Shown here piece by piece: positions 36,990 through 49,739 of a stretch of 64,000 bases of DNA (position 1 is the first letter of the stretch; each line of letters starts with the position of its first letter). Below the pieces are notes generated by a model. The model was not told where the DNA came from and did not search any database. It worked only from the letters and a program-made list of their open reading frames with translations. The stretch is from the NCBI GenBank assembly GCA_033961575.1, contig CM066736.1, positions 78,888,852 to 78,952,851 of the forward strand. Direction: 5' to 3'. Position numbers and translations under genes: made by a program. This DNA comes from Aselliscus stoliczkanus. Lineage: Eukaryota; Chordata; Mammalia; Chiroptera; Hipposideridae.

Positions 36990-37340
36990 ACTCCATTTTA
37001 TTCAACATTATAAAATAAAGCATTTTTCTATATCATGAAAATTTTTCATAACTATTAACTTTAATGGCTAAATAATAAACCATCATATGGATACATCTTA
37101 TACCTTTGTCTCTTTGTTGGACATTTTGATTGTTTCCTTTAGATTTGTTCTGTTTTGCTCTGATAACAAACCACAATGACCTTCTCTCTGTTGAAACCTT
37201 TGTCCACATTTTTTATTTTTTTCTCAGGACAGCGTTCTAGAGGTAGTATTACTAAACCAAAGAGCAGGATTACTTCGAAAGCTCCTGAACTATATTGCCA
37301 AATTGCTCTTTTAGAATGTTGTAAAGAGGATTTTATATGC
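36990..37340 (-). mobile_element. Old L1M fragment (minus)
   Basis: 'aaaccatcatatggatacat', 'ttgttggacattttgattgt', 'gctcctgaactatattgcca' fit antisense L1M. Confidence 0.55.
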
Positions 37341-37509
37341 CATAGACCAATGATATGAGTGTCTATGTTACCATACCACAACTAAATTGTGATTTTAGTT
37401 TTTTCAATATTTTTAAACAGGCAAATATATCATTTAATTTCAATTACTTTTGTTCCTAGTGAGGTTGAACATTTATATTTTGTGTGTCTATTTGTCACTT
37501 GTATTTCCT

Positions 37510-37514
<5 letters not shown>

Positions 37515-37549
<35 letters not shown>
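37515..37549. repeat. (TG)n microsatellite
   Basis: About 17 uninterrupted TG units. Confidence 0.95.
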
Positions 37550-37551
<2 letters not shown>

Positions 37552-38894
37552 TTCCTCTTTTGTGATTGGGCGCTAACAGCCTTTGTCTTTTTTCTATCAA
37601 AAGTTTATGTTTTTCCTATTGAGTTGTAGAAGCATCTTTAAAATATTGATAAATATATTTGAGCAGATGTTTCCCCAGCTTATTACTTATTTATGAAGTT
37701 TTTTACTTCAGTGATTTTAAATTTTTATGCAGTCAAATCTCTCATTTTTATGTGATTATTATTTTATTGCTTAAATATTTATTTTCCATCAAGACACTAG
37801 ATAACTCTTAACCTGTTTCTTTTGTAGATTTATACTATATCTTATAAGTTCAGCTAAAAAGAAAAAAAAAACCTTTAAGGCTAGGTTTACAAAAATCGAA
37901 GAGTGGTAAACATTATAATAGGACCCACAGAACCTTCCTTAACTAATTTGAATCCATTTGTCAAAGGCCTTGGGATGGTCATAATACTGACACTGTGTGT
38001 CTTAGATAATATTTGCTGTAACATCTCTCAGAATACCACAAAAATACTTATGTAGCTGGACTTACACCCAATACCAAGGTAGTCATCTCTATCTTTGGAA
38101 ATATACCTGTTATAATTACTGTTGTCAAAGTCATTGACTTTCAACTTCTTATTCCAATAAAATGTTCCATGAACCATTTTTAACTCACTGTCATGAGAAG
38201 GCCCAATTTTGTTGAAATTCAAACATTTTTTGAGGAAATAAAGCACCTTAATAATTCAAAACTTTCCAAATGACTTTATGTGGTGCAGCTCTTACTCTGC
38301 CATTTCTCTCCTCAAAAAGCAAACATAGCAAAATATAATTGAGAATGATGTTTATAGAAAGAAAATGGTAAAATTATAGAAAGAAAATGGCTAATTTCTA
38401 TTTTTTAAAGCAAATACTTATGGATTCTGGTACATGGACTATCATTAATAACAAATTTCCTATGGCCCAAATTACTTATGACACCACATCTGTGAGCCAT
38501 ATAGGAAAGCAGGTCATTGATGATGGAGGCACAGAATAAGGTTGAAATTGGGGATGATACCTTGTTAGAGGCAAAGAAAACAATTGAGAAGTTCAGAGGA
38601 AGTGAGCATCAACCTCCAGGTCTGTGATAGAGGATCATCAATTACCTTTTATTTATTTATTTTTTTTTTAAATTAGTTTTCAATGTTAGTAGCAAACAGA
38701 CCTTAGAAAGCACCATTATGCAACATCTTTTGTGATACTAACAACTACAATTGTTACTTCCTTTGTTCCACCCTCTTGTAGAGAAACCACATTACATTAA
38801 AGAGTTGATATGTGAATTGCCTGATTGGGGAACAACATTCCCAGAGGCTATGCATCTCTGTGATCCGGAGTGCCTGAGAGTAAAAATAATGCTA

Positions 38895-39075
38895 TTTGGT
38901 GAGCTCGCATTGAGTATCATGCACTGAGCTAGGTACTTCACAAGCATTCTCCCCATTTCTCACAGCCACCGTCAGACCAGTAATACTATCCCCACTTTAC
39001 AGATATGGATGATGAGAGGCTCAGAGAAGTTAAGAAACAGCAGAAGGTCACACAGGGTAAACTTTGGAAGTGCCA
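38895..39075 (+). repeat. MIR SINE
   Basis: 'tatccccactttacagatat', 'gatgagaggctcagagaagt', 'gaaggtcacacagggtaaac'. Confidence 0.82.
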
Positions 39076-41890
39076 GAGTCCAGAACAACTCTGTTTCTTT
39101 GCACTCACATCATTATTTTATAATAATTTGCTTCTATGTGTAATTTTACAGTTTGCAACTTTGCTGGTATACCAAGAGGACACTTTTTTAATACCACTAA
39201 AATAAAGAAGCTAAGTTTTGTAAAAGTTAAGTGATTTTGATGCAAATAGACCTGTATTCCAAGGATCCCAGGGGAAGTCCTTGGGGGCCCAGTCCGATGA
39301 TGCTTAGAAATAGGGGACGAATGGGATCCTACAAATCACCTCCATTCCTCAGATCTCTCTAGAGTATACTTGTATGATGGTAACAGCACCTTCACCAAAT
39401 AACACTCCTCTGCTTAAATTTCAGTGGAAGAGAAGTCAGTCTCTTCCTTAATCCTTATCATGACAATGTCAAATTCACATCAACATCCTTCACAGCCTGG
39501 TCCTGTGTTCTTTTCTCCTCTGGTTACTTCCCAAAATCTTGCCCTTAATACCTATTAGCCCTTGCCTGGAATTCAATCCTCTTATGCTTACTTCTCCAAA
39601 TCCTTGGCCCCAAAAACAGTGTATTGTTTGTAAAGAGGAGCATTCGGCACCCTTATAAAGTAAAACAAAAAACAAAACAACATTTTTCCTCTGAGTTATG
39701 TCAGGTAATATACTAGGTGCTCAGGTATCCCAGCTGCCATCATTAATATAGTTTGATTCTGTTCCGTGCTTATGTAGGAGCATGGGGCTTCCCATTCCCT
39801 TCCCATTTAGGGCAGCCAAGGAAGACCACAGAAGGATGAGCGGTAGAGAATCTGGAATGTGTATAGATTTATCCATATCGGTCAATATGACAGGGAGATT
39901 TATGGTCACAGGTGTACAATATATAACCCAAATCCTTCCTATTGCAGTATCAGTCTCTCCCTTTAGGTCTAGCTCAGGAAGAGAGAGTCAAAAGCACTGA
40001 TCGCTTTTCTGACACAGCTCTATTTCTTTTCTATGGCCCTGCTTCATTTATACATTCTTGTATTCAGGAAAGCTATTGGGAAGGAAAGATAAATGAGATT
40101 CAGTCCTGTTCCTCTATGAGCCGATTGTCTAGAAAAGAAAGAGCCCTGGGCACCAAATAGAGCACGACATTATGGGAAGGGCCCTGCCTGAGACTGCCTG
40201 AGGGCTCTGAGAGCAGAACCTTTAATGGAGGGACTCAGTAAAGTGTGAGTCACTTTTTTAAAAACTCAATAAAATGTGAGTCACTATTACTATTACCTCT
40301 AAGAGAAAGGAGTCACATTCCTTTGACCTTGTAGCTTCAGGTCCTACAGAGATGAATATTTGCAATCACTTTATTTACAATCACATTATTATCGTCATCA
40401 TCATTGTGTTAAACATATTGCTCTGGCATAGGTCTGGGACTAAGGTGAGGCAACTGAGGTACATACATCAGGTGCAAATCTAAAGCAGCACCAAAAAACT
40501 CAGTAAGTAAGAGAATAATATTTTAAGGCAATATTGTAGATAATAGAATTATCTAAATGAACAAAATATCAGAATTCTAAAGACAGGACCTCAGGTACTA
40601 GGGGATTACACGGAGGTCCAAGTTTTCATCTTTTGTCTTTGAGTTGCATAGTCTAGTGGAGGTGATCTGAAAGAAACAGTAAAATCAAAGTGCCTGTTTT
40701 ATTTTCACTCTATTGATTGCAAGCAACGGATCTGACGTAAGCTCCTGTAAAGGAATAGGGTAGGAGATTCTGGTTTATTTTCATTATACAGCTAATGTCA
40801 TATGGGAGCCAACAGAGAAATTCAGTAGCATAAGCCATAATAGTGCCCTTAAAGAATAAAGACAGACTGTTATTCTAAACTCAAGGAACTTCTAGATACT
40901 CTAGCAACAAAAGTTGGAAAAGCTTTTCTCTGGTGCTGTATAATTACGGACAGAGCTTCAGCTACCCTCTAAATGTCTGTGTCTTTCTCTTATGCTACTA
41001 GCTGATAATTCCTTTTTCTGCCCCTTGATTCATATTCCATAGAAGAATCCAACTGGCCTAGGATTTTTTTGAGCCCTATCATCCATAAAGGTCTTGTTTG
41101 CAGGGTAAGTGGACCAATCCTGGTCTAAGAAGCTTTGGCTAACAGGGGGACTGTGTTGGGTTGGAGTCAAGTGGAGCAAATGAAAATGGACAGTTGTAGG
41201 CAAGGTAGTTCTTCTTTGAATAGGTGAAGCACCTTCCTCTAACACACCAGCATTATGGATTAGCAATTGGAAATGCCAAAGAAACAGAATAGCAAGTGCC
41301 AGTGTTAATGGAGTGCAGGAAAGGGAAAGATCACCAAGGGCCAGGGTGTGCTAATTATAATCTATAAGAGCCTATACTTATAAACTCATAGATATGCAAA
41401 TATATGCTGATGGGTCCACACTGGAGACTACAAAGCCATTTATCTGTGGCCCCTGATAAGTGGACAACAAGATAAATGATTTGTTTATAAATTCACTTGG
41501 AGATTACGGCTAACTACTTTTGCTCTCTTCTGGGGGCATCCACAGAATGAAGAGAGCCAGTAAGCACCTGAGATTGGATTTCCATATTCATTACCTTCTG
41601 ACCTAGGTGACTCCGGAGCTTTTATAATGGGATAAACAGGCCCTTTCAGTTGTGACTAGCTGATTCGCACTGCCAAAAGTGATTTCCCCAGGACACTTCT
41701 TTACAGAATAAATGGGAAGTGATGATGGCATCTGTTCCTGTCACCCACATCCCCAGTGACAGCTCATAAATTTGCAATATTTTTTTTTTCTTTCCTATCA
41801 GAGGTCACAGAGAATAAAACTGCAACAAAATACTAAGAATGCTGACTGCTGGCTTTAGCCCTTCTGGAACTCAGGGCTTGATAAGCCTTT

Positions 41891-42196
41891 TTTTTCTTTT
41901 AAATTTTGACACTAGTTATTAGTAATAATTATTAGTTTCAGTTGTACAAAGCAATGTAATAGTTAGACATTTACACCCCTCACAAAGTGATAGCCCCACC
42001 ACCACCAATCTACTAACCATCTGACAGTGTATATAGCTGTGTACTCTACATCCCGTGACTATTATATAGGGTGCCAGGTGGGCACTGGACTTATTAGGGG
42101 GATCACTTTATAGACTGCATGGAGGCCTGACCACTGCACATACTCCTGAGGCTAAGGTAGAATAATATTGAAAGTCAACTATAATTAAATGTCAAC
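41891..42196 (-). mobile_element. L1 3' end with 5' inversion (twin-priming type)
   Basis: T-rich start at 41891, then antisense L1 3' UTR (TTAGTTTCAGTTGTACAAAG to about 42063), then sense-oriented 3' UTR (GGGCACTGGACTTATTAGGG to CAACTATAATTAAATG). Flanked by TGATAAGCCTTT (41879-41890) and TGATAAGTCTTT (42197-42208), 12 bp with one mismatch, so both halves entered together. Confidence 0.72.
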
Positions 42197-45174
42197 TGAT
42201 AAGTCTTTGAGAAGTACAATGACCATGGGGTGACTTTTACAGGAACTGGGGGCAGCACACAGAAATCTTCAAATATGAACCCCACTTTATCCAGTTGAAA
42301 GTAAATTTTCGCTGACATTTTTAATTTTGTTGTTTGGTTCCAAAAGGATGTTGTCAGTATTGTAAAAGGCTTAGTCAGGTTTGCCAAGTGTTTTTTGTTT
42401 TGTTTTTCATCTACCCATTTTCTGAGATATCAAGTGTTCTCACAAAAATAGAAACTGGCTTTGATACACCTACTCTTCAGGCAGTGACTGTACAAAACAG
42501 CATATATTATTAATAAATAGGGAAGGAATGAAGGACTGAATGAGAGGTAAAAGTGAGCCTGCAATATCAGTAGCTGTATGTCTGCATTGATAAGACTTTG
42601 AATCATGTGTAGTTACGCTTAGACAAGGAACCTATCTACTATGAAACAATTCTGGAAGTGATTGTAGGCAAAGAAATAAGAGCCTTTTTTTCTAAAACCT
42701 AATATATTTAAGCCTGTTCCAAACACCAAATCTACTAAATACATGAGTCAGAAATAATATTAAAATCCATAAAATGGTTCCAAAAGAACACAGGTAAAAG
42801 TCTCAAGAATTCAGCAGTGTGCAATGTACAGGGCGGCATTTTTATTGTCTTGAATCTATGGTAGTATTCAGAAAGTAAAAAATGTGCTCTTAATTTAGTT
42901 TTGTACAATACAAGTAGGATTTTTTTTTCTTAAGATATGTATTAGCCAGCTTTGATTCTGATAATTTGTCCCAAAATATAGTGCCGCTGAGGTAAAAGGA
43001 CTGGGGGAAAATTGGTAACATTATTTTCCTGGTCTGTCTAGTCAACATCAGACTAAGAAAATTGAATCAGCCCTCCTAGGCAGAAAGTGCAGTGTTACTG
43101 AGATGACATCATCATGAAAATGTTTTCTAACCTAAAAGAAGTTATCAGTTCCTTTATTCTTAGGCCCTGTGCTGGCAGTTTAGATCAGCTACCATTTTAT
43201 ATATGTAATATTTTTAAATGAAAATGCAGTGAGTTCTCTAAACAGTCACAGACTTTATATAGTCATAAAAGAAATTCTTTATATTTTTCTGTGTATACAG
43301 AAAGCGTTATATGAACCTCTGACATAATTAAACGTATTGTCCCTTTATGTCAGGCCCTATTTCTTTGTGTTAGATTATCGGTCTTATATTTTGTGGGATT
43401 ATATCTGTTAACATCAGGTCCTGTTTGGAAACAAAAAATTACATTAGCTTAAACAAGATAGCTTATTTTTATCCCACATAAAAGAAATGCAGAGGTAGGT
43501 AATACAGAAGTGGTATCTTCAGTGACACAGGCTCCGACATTATGCTCCACTGTCCATATTGTTTGCCTTCATTCTCAAGGTTACTTCATGGTCCAAGACG
43601 ACCACTGAAGCCCCAGCCATCATACATAGGTTCCAGGTTAGCAGGGAGGAAGTAGGAAAGAGAGCAAAATTGCAGGAATCCTAAAAAATCAGCTTCCTTT
43701 TAGTCAGTAAGAGCAGGATTCTGACAGAACCCTTTGCTCTCATCACATTGTACTGAACATCTTCACAGGGCCACATCTGCCTTCAAGGAAGGCTGAAAAA
43801 GTCTTTATTTCAGGAAAGGTGACCAGTGGAAAATCGGGTTTCTGTTAATAAGAGAAAAGAAATGATGGATGATGGGAGGCCATCCAGCCATCTCTACCAT
43901 GCAGCTGTACCTGAATGGGCCTGTTGTGATAGATAACCTACCCAGAGTAATATCCATAGAGCCCCTCATTTCTTATTTAATTGATATTTGTGCAACTCAT
44001 TAATACAAAGCCCTTTCCAAGCTTAATTTTTGTTCAGACAACCACATTTTAGGGGCAGAAAAGGCCATGATCTCCCAAGGTGACTTACTTTGACCAGCAT
44101 TGTGAGTCATTCTGTCTCCAAGACCATGGGAAATATGCACAAATCTTCATCAAGTTAAACATGTCAACAAAGCAAAATCCGACCCCCCCACCACCAAAAA
44201 TCAAAAACAGCATCCAATCTGAGTATATTAAAAGATACATTTCAGTAGCTAACTGAAAGTGTCTCTTTTTTTACATCAAGTAATTCAACTTATAAAACCT
44301 GATTAAAGAAACACTTTTTAAGAATGAGTTTGCAGCTGACTTTGTTAAAGCCTGGTGTGTACCATTATACATTCTGTGTGTGTATAATGATCAACAGAAA
44401 TTTACAAACCTGCTGGGTTTTTCTGAAAATGGAATATTTGTCTTCATTAAGAATATCTACTAGCTTCTCAGATGTAAGAACAATTTTGGCTATCTCATTT
44501 AAGAAACCTAAAATTCTTCTTATAAATGTTACTGTATTAGCCACTGGGATAGAACAAGCCAACTGTGTTGTAAGGTACCTATTGGGGGCCGACAGCCCCC
44601 CAGTGTCTGACAAGGTCACATTGCCATGCTCAGCACTGGATGTTTGGGGTGCGTACCTCATCTTACCACTGAGATCATTGCAAAATAGTCATCTGTATTC
44701 CTCCTGCCCAATCCTCAGCTCCTCTACGGGGCACCTCTCTCCATGTGGTGAAAAGTTCTGTGTAAGGGAAGAATCCAGTTCTCTAAACAGTGTGTAAGCC
44801 ACGGCTAGCCCACAGTAATATTGTAAATTAGGTCAAGTTTGTTTGTAATACTTTGCCTATTCTCCTTTCCTGTTTGCTCTCCTTCCTCAATCAGTTCAGG
44901 AAGCATTGATGGAGAATCCCTTATACATTAGGGGCCACTTTGGGACCTGGACCTACAGAAAGACTGACTGCCTTCACTGAGTTTGCCACCTACACTTCCT
45001 GTACCTCTGTTCAGGATTGTGGCTACCATTGGCAGCCTCTGGAGTCTTGTGGCCCCAAGGAGTGTGATCAGCCCTGTGTCCTGATCTGCTCCTTACTTTC
45101 CCAGTCAAACTTAGCCTTTCTGTGTTCATGACCTAGTCTCCCAGATAGTTCTTCCATTTAAATTTATATCTTTC

Positions 45175-46358
45175 TTTTTTTTATTAGTTTCAGGTGTACC
45201 AAACAAGGTAAAGACTAGACATTTACACACCTCACAAAGTGATAACCCCAAAAAGTCTACTACCCCACTGACACCATACATAGCTATTACAATACCATTG
45301 ACTACACTCCCTACACTGTGTTTTGCATCTGGACTGTATATACAGAGGGTACCAAAAACATGTATACACATTTTAAGAAAGGAAAAAACTGTATTAAAAT
45401 TGTATACAATGAATGACCCTAGCATTCATTTGATTAACACCATCTTTTGAGCAAGTGTCATGCTACTGTAATTCTATTGCTACCGTAATTCAATTCGACT
45501 TCTCTAATGATTAGTGATGTTGAGCATCTTTTCATATATCTATTGGCCATCTGTATGTCCTCTTTGTAGAAATATCTGTTCAGGTCCTCTGCCCATTTTT
45601 TAATTGCATTTTTTGGTGATCAGTTGTATGAAATTTTTATAAAATTTGGATATTAACCCTTATTAGATATGTCACTGGCAAATACCTTCTCCCATTCAGT
45701 AGGATGTCTTTTTGTTTTGTTGATGGCTTCCTTTTCTGTGAAAAATGTTTTTAGTTTAATGTAATCCCATTTCATTATTCTTTCTTTTGTTTTCCTTTCC
45801 TGAGGAGATATATCAGTGAAAATATTACTAAGGGTAATGTCTGAGAGTTTACTTCCTATATTTTCTTCTAGGAGTTTTATGGTTTCAGGTCTTCATTTAA
45901 GTCTTTAATCCATTTTGAGTTTATTGTTGTATATGATGGAAGTGGACCAGTTTCTTTTTCTTTCCTTTTTTTTTTTTTTGCATGTATCTGTCCAGTTTTC
46001 CAACACCGTTTATTGAATACACTGCTTTTACCACAATGTAAATTCTTGCTTCCTTAGTCATAAATTAAATGATTATATAGGGATGAATTTATTTCTGGGT
46101 TCTCTATTCTGTTCCATTGATCTATATGTCTGTTTTTATGCCAATACCATGCTGTTTTGATTTCTATGGCCTTGTAGTTAGTTTGATATCAGGTAGTGTG
46201 TTACCTCCAGTTTTGTTGTTCTTTCTCAGGATTGCCATGGCTATTTGTGGTCTTTTATGGTTCCATATAAATTTTAAGATCATTTGTTCTAGTTCTGTGA
46301 AAAATGCCATTGTTATTTTGTTAGGGATTGCATTGAATCTATAGATTGCTTTGGGTAG
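45175..46358 (-). mobile_element. 5'-truncated, internally rearranged L1 (minus) with perfect TSD
   Basis: Flanked by the perfect 17-bp repeat TTAAATTTATATCTTTC at 45158-45174 and 46359-46375. From the 5' end (right) the minus strand encodes ORF2 after the RT domain ([14 protein letters not shown] near 46350) down to a [25 protein letters not shown] stretch near 45560. The usual ORF2 C-terminus is then missing. Mariner-MITE-like sequence (about 45340-45410) lies before the 3' UTR and poly-T at 45175. Confidence 0.88.
45340..45410. mobile_element. MITE-like fragment inside L1
   Basis: Resembles the left part of the 6908 element: GAGGGTACCAAAAACATGTA, ACACATTTTAAGAAAGGAAA, AAACTGTATTAAAATTGTA. 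No right terminus seen. Confidence 0.6.
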
Positions 46359-46430
46359 TTAAATTTATATCTTTCAATTCTTATCCTGAAGATATTAATA
46401 GCAATTTTATGCCATATATTAAAAATGGGG

Positions 46431-46860
46431 GGGCCGGCCAAGTGGCACGGTGGGTAAGAGCTGGCTTCGGATGCCAGCAGTCCCGGTTCGGATCCCACAT
46501 ATGAGGGCCAGTGACACTACCCTCTACAGCTAAGATGGTGAACAACAGCTCCATCTGGAGCTGGGCTGCTGTGAGTCCCCAGGACAGCATGGCTGCAGCC
46601 CCTGCTACAGTGGGCTGCCATAGGCTATAGTGAGTAGCCGGCAGCCAGTGTGAGCTGCCAAGAGCTGCTATGAGCGGCCATCCAGAGGCTGGCGATCAAT
46701 CTGCTTCACCCAAGAAGAGCGCAACGATGATACCAACATGGGCCAGTGAAGCAACGTCTTCCACAACTAGACTGAAGAACAAAGGACCGCAACTTGTGTG
46801 TTCCCCTCCCCCGGTTCCCCAACGCTGTTCCTCTCCCCCAATTCCCCAATTAAAAAAAAA
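46431..46860 (+). repeat. Full-length SINE, type 2 (430 bp)
   Basis: Head GGGGCCGGCCAAGTGGCACG, B-box-like GGTTCGGATCC, GACACTACCCTC, body GCTAAGATGGTGAACAACAG, CTG-rich middle, tail CTTCCACAACTAGACTGAAG and CCCCAATTAAAAA. Flanked by AAAAATGGGGG at 46421-46431 and 46859-46869 (ends blur with the G-run and A-tail). Inserted 56 bp beyond the end of the L1 target duplication at 46375. Confidence 0.87.
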
Positions 46861-47454
46861 AAATGGGGGATAGAGCTGTGAGATTTTCTTTTAATAGCCA
46901 AGGACTTTGTAGTACATGGATCTTTGACAAAAAAATTATTGGTAAAATTTATCTGATCATACTATATATGACTGTAAGTAATAACTATAAAAATGTTGCT
47001 ATTTTAGATAATGTTTCAGTATCCCTAGATTAATTCATTTAATAGAAACTTCACTAAAATGATTATTGTCTTTGTAGAAAACTCTCTGAAATCAATTGTT
47101 AGGTGACAATCTATAAATAAATATTTAGCGGAATCACTCAAATTATATAAGCTATTAGAACTCTAGGTAAGGCCAACACCTCCCCAAAACACGCAATATA
47201 AATTTGGAAAGTTGTAGTCATATATTTTTTTCATACATGCATTCAGTAAATGTCCTCATAAAATTTATGGTGTAGTGACAGTGGCAATAATAAATTAAAC
47301 AAAACAAACAGTAAAGGTTATTTCATGCTGACAAAAAAAAAATATGAAGAATAGGTGCTGTGAAAAATAACAGGGTGTTCTGGCCAAGGTGATCAGAGAA
47401 CATCTCTATGAAATTCACATTTAAGACAAGACTGAAGTTTAAAAAGGAGCCATG

Positions 47455-47809
47455 GAATATAATCAATAATGTTGTAAAGATTTTGTAGGGGGTCATATGG
47501 GCATTTGTCTTATTAGGGAGACCACTTCATGGACAGTGTAGATGCTTGACCATTGTGTTGTGCACCTGAAGCTGAAGCTGAATGATATTGAATGTCAACA
47601 ATAATTTTATATAGATATTGTCACAGGATGTGTAGAATACAGCATAGGGAATAGAGTCAATGGAATTTTAAAAGATATATATGATGCCAGAGGGGTAGTA
47701 GATTAGGTGGGGAGGGTTATCACTTTGTGAGGAGTGTAAATATCTAACTATTACATTGTTTTGTACACCTGAAACTAATAAAATAAAATAAAATAAAACA
47801 AAATAAAAT
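47455..47809 (+). mobile_element. L1 3' UTR insertion (+ strand)
   Basis: Two successive 3' UTR units: one ending GAATGTCAACAATAATTTTA, the other ending ACACCTGAAACTAATAAAAT with a (TAAAA)n tail. Flanked by AAAAAGGAGCCATG (47441-47454) and AAAAAGGAACCATG (47810-47823), 14 bp with one mismatch. Ends 0.3 kb before exon C. Confidence 0.82.
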
Positions 47810-48082
47810 AAAAAGGAACCATGTCAGAGGATCCCAATTTGGCTTTTCAGGCTGGATATCCAAAAAGGCATGGCATTTTTAGGTTCATTATGACTCTGTT
47901 GAGGTATCTGTCATATGAGTTTGAGTCATGCCAAATGTGTGCTGAAGTTCTAATTTCTAACCAGAGATCCTGCTCCCTAAAACGTCCCTTAACTCAGGCC
48001 TGATGAAGCCCACAGCACTGTTTTGGATCTTTACTTGTGCATATGGTGAAATGCTACTAGTTGCACAGTTGTCCAGTGTGCG

Positions 48083-48123
48083 TGCTAACCATGCATCTCT
48101 TTCTCTTCCTCTTGTATCACCAG
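48083..48123 (+). promoter_or_regulatory. DLG2: Branch point and 3' splice site of exon C
   Basis: TGCTAAC at 48083-48089 fits the yUnAy branch consensus 36 nt upstream of the exon. It is followed by CTCTTTCTCTTCCTCTTGT and ATCACCAG. Confidence 0.8.
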
Positions 48124-48279
48124 GCCTCCGGAACCTGTTTACAGCACTGTGAACAAACTGTGTGATAAGCCTGCTTCTCCCAGGCACTATTCCCCTGTTG
48201 AGTGTGACAAAAGCTTCCTCCTCTCAGCTCCCTACCCTCACTACCACCTAGGCCTGCTCCCTGACTCTGAGATGACCAG
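48124..48279 (+). CDS. DLG2: DLG2 exon C: second linker exon, frame-neutral 156 nt
   Basis: Third DLG2 exon. The G at 48124 completes Arg with AG from exon B. Then follow PPEPVYSTVNKLCDKPASPR and HYSPVECDKSFLLSAPYPHY, ending ...LGLLPDSEMT plus AG. It adds 52 codons to the PDZ2-PDZ3 linker, rich in Pro, Ser, Tyr and His, with no recognised domain. Length 156 is divisible by three and both ends are phase 2, so inclusion or skipping keeps frame. Published DLG2 isoforms differ in this linker, as I recall, so it is probably a cassette exon. There is a good branch-point candidate TGCTAAC at 48083-48089 (A at 48088, 36 nt from the exon), a pyrimidine tract at 48096-48117 and a CAG acceptor. The donor AG|GTACTG is weak. 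The next exon, expected to begin with the rest of a Ser codon before PDZ3, is not in the window. Confidence 0.95.
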
Positions 48280-48619
48280 GTACTGCATGCGCTTCCTCAC
48301 TGCATCTTCTCGAATTGCATGTGCTTCCACAATGAAGGAATGGGTAGAATCCTCCTCTGCTCACTTCTCTTGCACTCGACATCTTCCTCAAGTTGGAGAG
48401 ATGTCCTGCTCCCTTGGTGCACTGGGAGAAATTAAGAACGTCACTTCCCCTTTTTTTTCCTGGTGTTTTTATGGAGCACTCAAACATGACCACATGATGC
48501 CCCACATGTTCTTGGTCCCTCTGCATTTTTAATGAGGTGTTAATTGTATCCTTCCAAAAGAATTAATTTTGGGATTTAATTAGTGCCATTTCCCTTAGTC
48601 AGAAGAATGAACCAACATT

Positions 48620-48800
48620 TATTGAGTACATGTTTGGATAATATTTAATAAACACTTACTATGCTCCAGGCATAACATAGCCTAGAAATACATACTATTA
48701 TCCCCATTTAATGTATTAACTAAAATATTAAATTAATGCCCTAATGTAACTGATCCTTGAGGTATTAAACAACTTGTCCAAAACTACATAATTAGACGGT
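48620..48800 (+). repeat. MIR-like SINE
   Basis: 'acacttactatgctccaggc', 'tactattatccccatttaat'. Confidence 0.62.
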
Positions 48801-49739
48801 TCTATCTAACCGCAAAGAATATACTCTTAACCTTTATAGTATGTTATCAAGCTAGGTGATTACATACATTCTCTTATTTAGTTATCCCATTTTATATATA
48901 TAAAAAAAAGTTCAAAGAAGTTAAAGTATTGTCCTTGGTACTGTATTGCCAATAAATGTGGATTCCAGATTTGACCTTAGAATGTTTTGAGTCTTTCTAC
49001 AACTTTGTAAGCAAATTGTTCTAAATCTAAGGGTTGGACATAAATTTTGCATTAATATTCTAAACCATATGTATGGTAATAATAAAACCCCATCTTTACA
49101 TAGTAAATAAAATCAGAGAGAGAAGGGAGTAAGGAAAAGAGAATCTAGTGTTCATAAGGCAGCTCCAATTCAATTTAAATTGAGAGATTTCAATTGTGAT
49201 GTACCTAGATATAATGGGATGCTTAACACTTACATTTTCAAATAGAATATCTTCATATGTCTTCATAATATTGTTGGAGCTGAGAAAATATAGATTTTAG
49301 AATGATTCAAAGTGAAAATGGCTCTAGCAAGAGGGTCTCCTTAGAATGTTATCTCTGTTTTTTCATATTTCCAAAGAATAAGTTTGAAGTCGATTACTGA
49401 CTTCTCTAGGGAGTTAAATAACACATTTTAAATTATATCTAACATTTTTAGAAATAAATGGGAAGACATATTTTTGGCTATTAATCAGCTGAGGCATTTT
49501 CACTAATTTGCAATAATTAAATCCTAATAGCATGTTAGATTGCTTTATAAATATTAATTAAATCCTCCTATATTTTTAACAAATATAACAAATAAAAACT
49601 ATTTTTTATACAGTGAGCTATACAGTTTTGAAGAGAGCGAAGTCACCATAGCCATAGGGAAGTGAGAAGGTACACACCCCTGTAGGAACCACTTTCTTGT
49701 ATATACGCATCTGTAGGCAGCTACGTAAAGGCAGCTCAC

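Larger units (their letters stand above)
14420..48123 (+). other. DLG2: DLG2 intron between exons B and C (33.7 kb)
   Basis: Large intron with donor GTCAGA and acceptor CAG. It contains most of the window's transposons: MIRs, L1M relics, three full-length SINEs, several short SINEs, a mariner, L1 insertions with target-site duplications, and microsatellites. Stretches where I see nothing beyond AT-rich unique sequence: 15700-16100, 16680-17800, 18500-19850, 21700-23300, 25000-25580, 26000-27100, 28350-28780, 35000-36650, 37400-38880, 39200-41870, 42210-45150 and 46900-47440. 43380-43760 has the look of an old interspersed repeat that I could not name. Confidence 0.9.

Noticed and set aside
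44583..44601. Small hairpin GGGGGC-cgaca-GCCCCC.
   Set aside because: Six-bp stem without a T-run, box or conservation evidence; too little to call a structured RNA.
44324..44797. 157-codon + frame, the longest open frame outside L1 ORF1.
   Set aside because: No domain, signal peptide or splice context. Opposite-strand frame of similar size. Intronic chance ORF.
48149..48532. 127-codon + frame starting with MNKLCDKPASPRHYS.
   Set aside because: It runs in a different frame from DLG2 only after the donor; the first part is exon C itself and the rest reads into intron. The exon ends at 48279.
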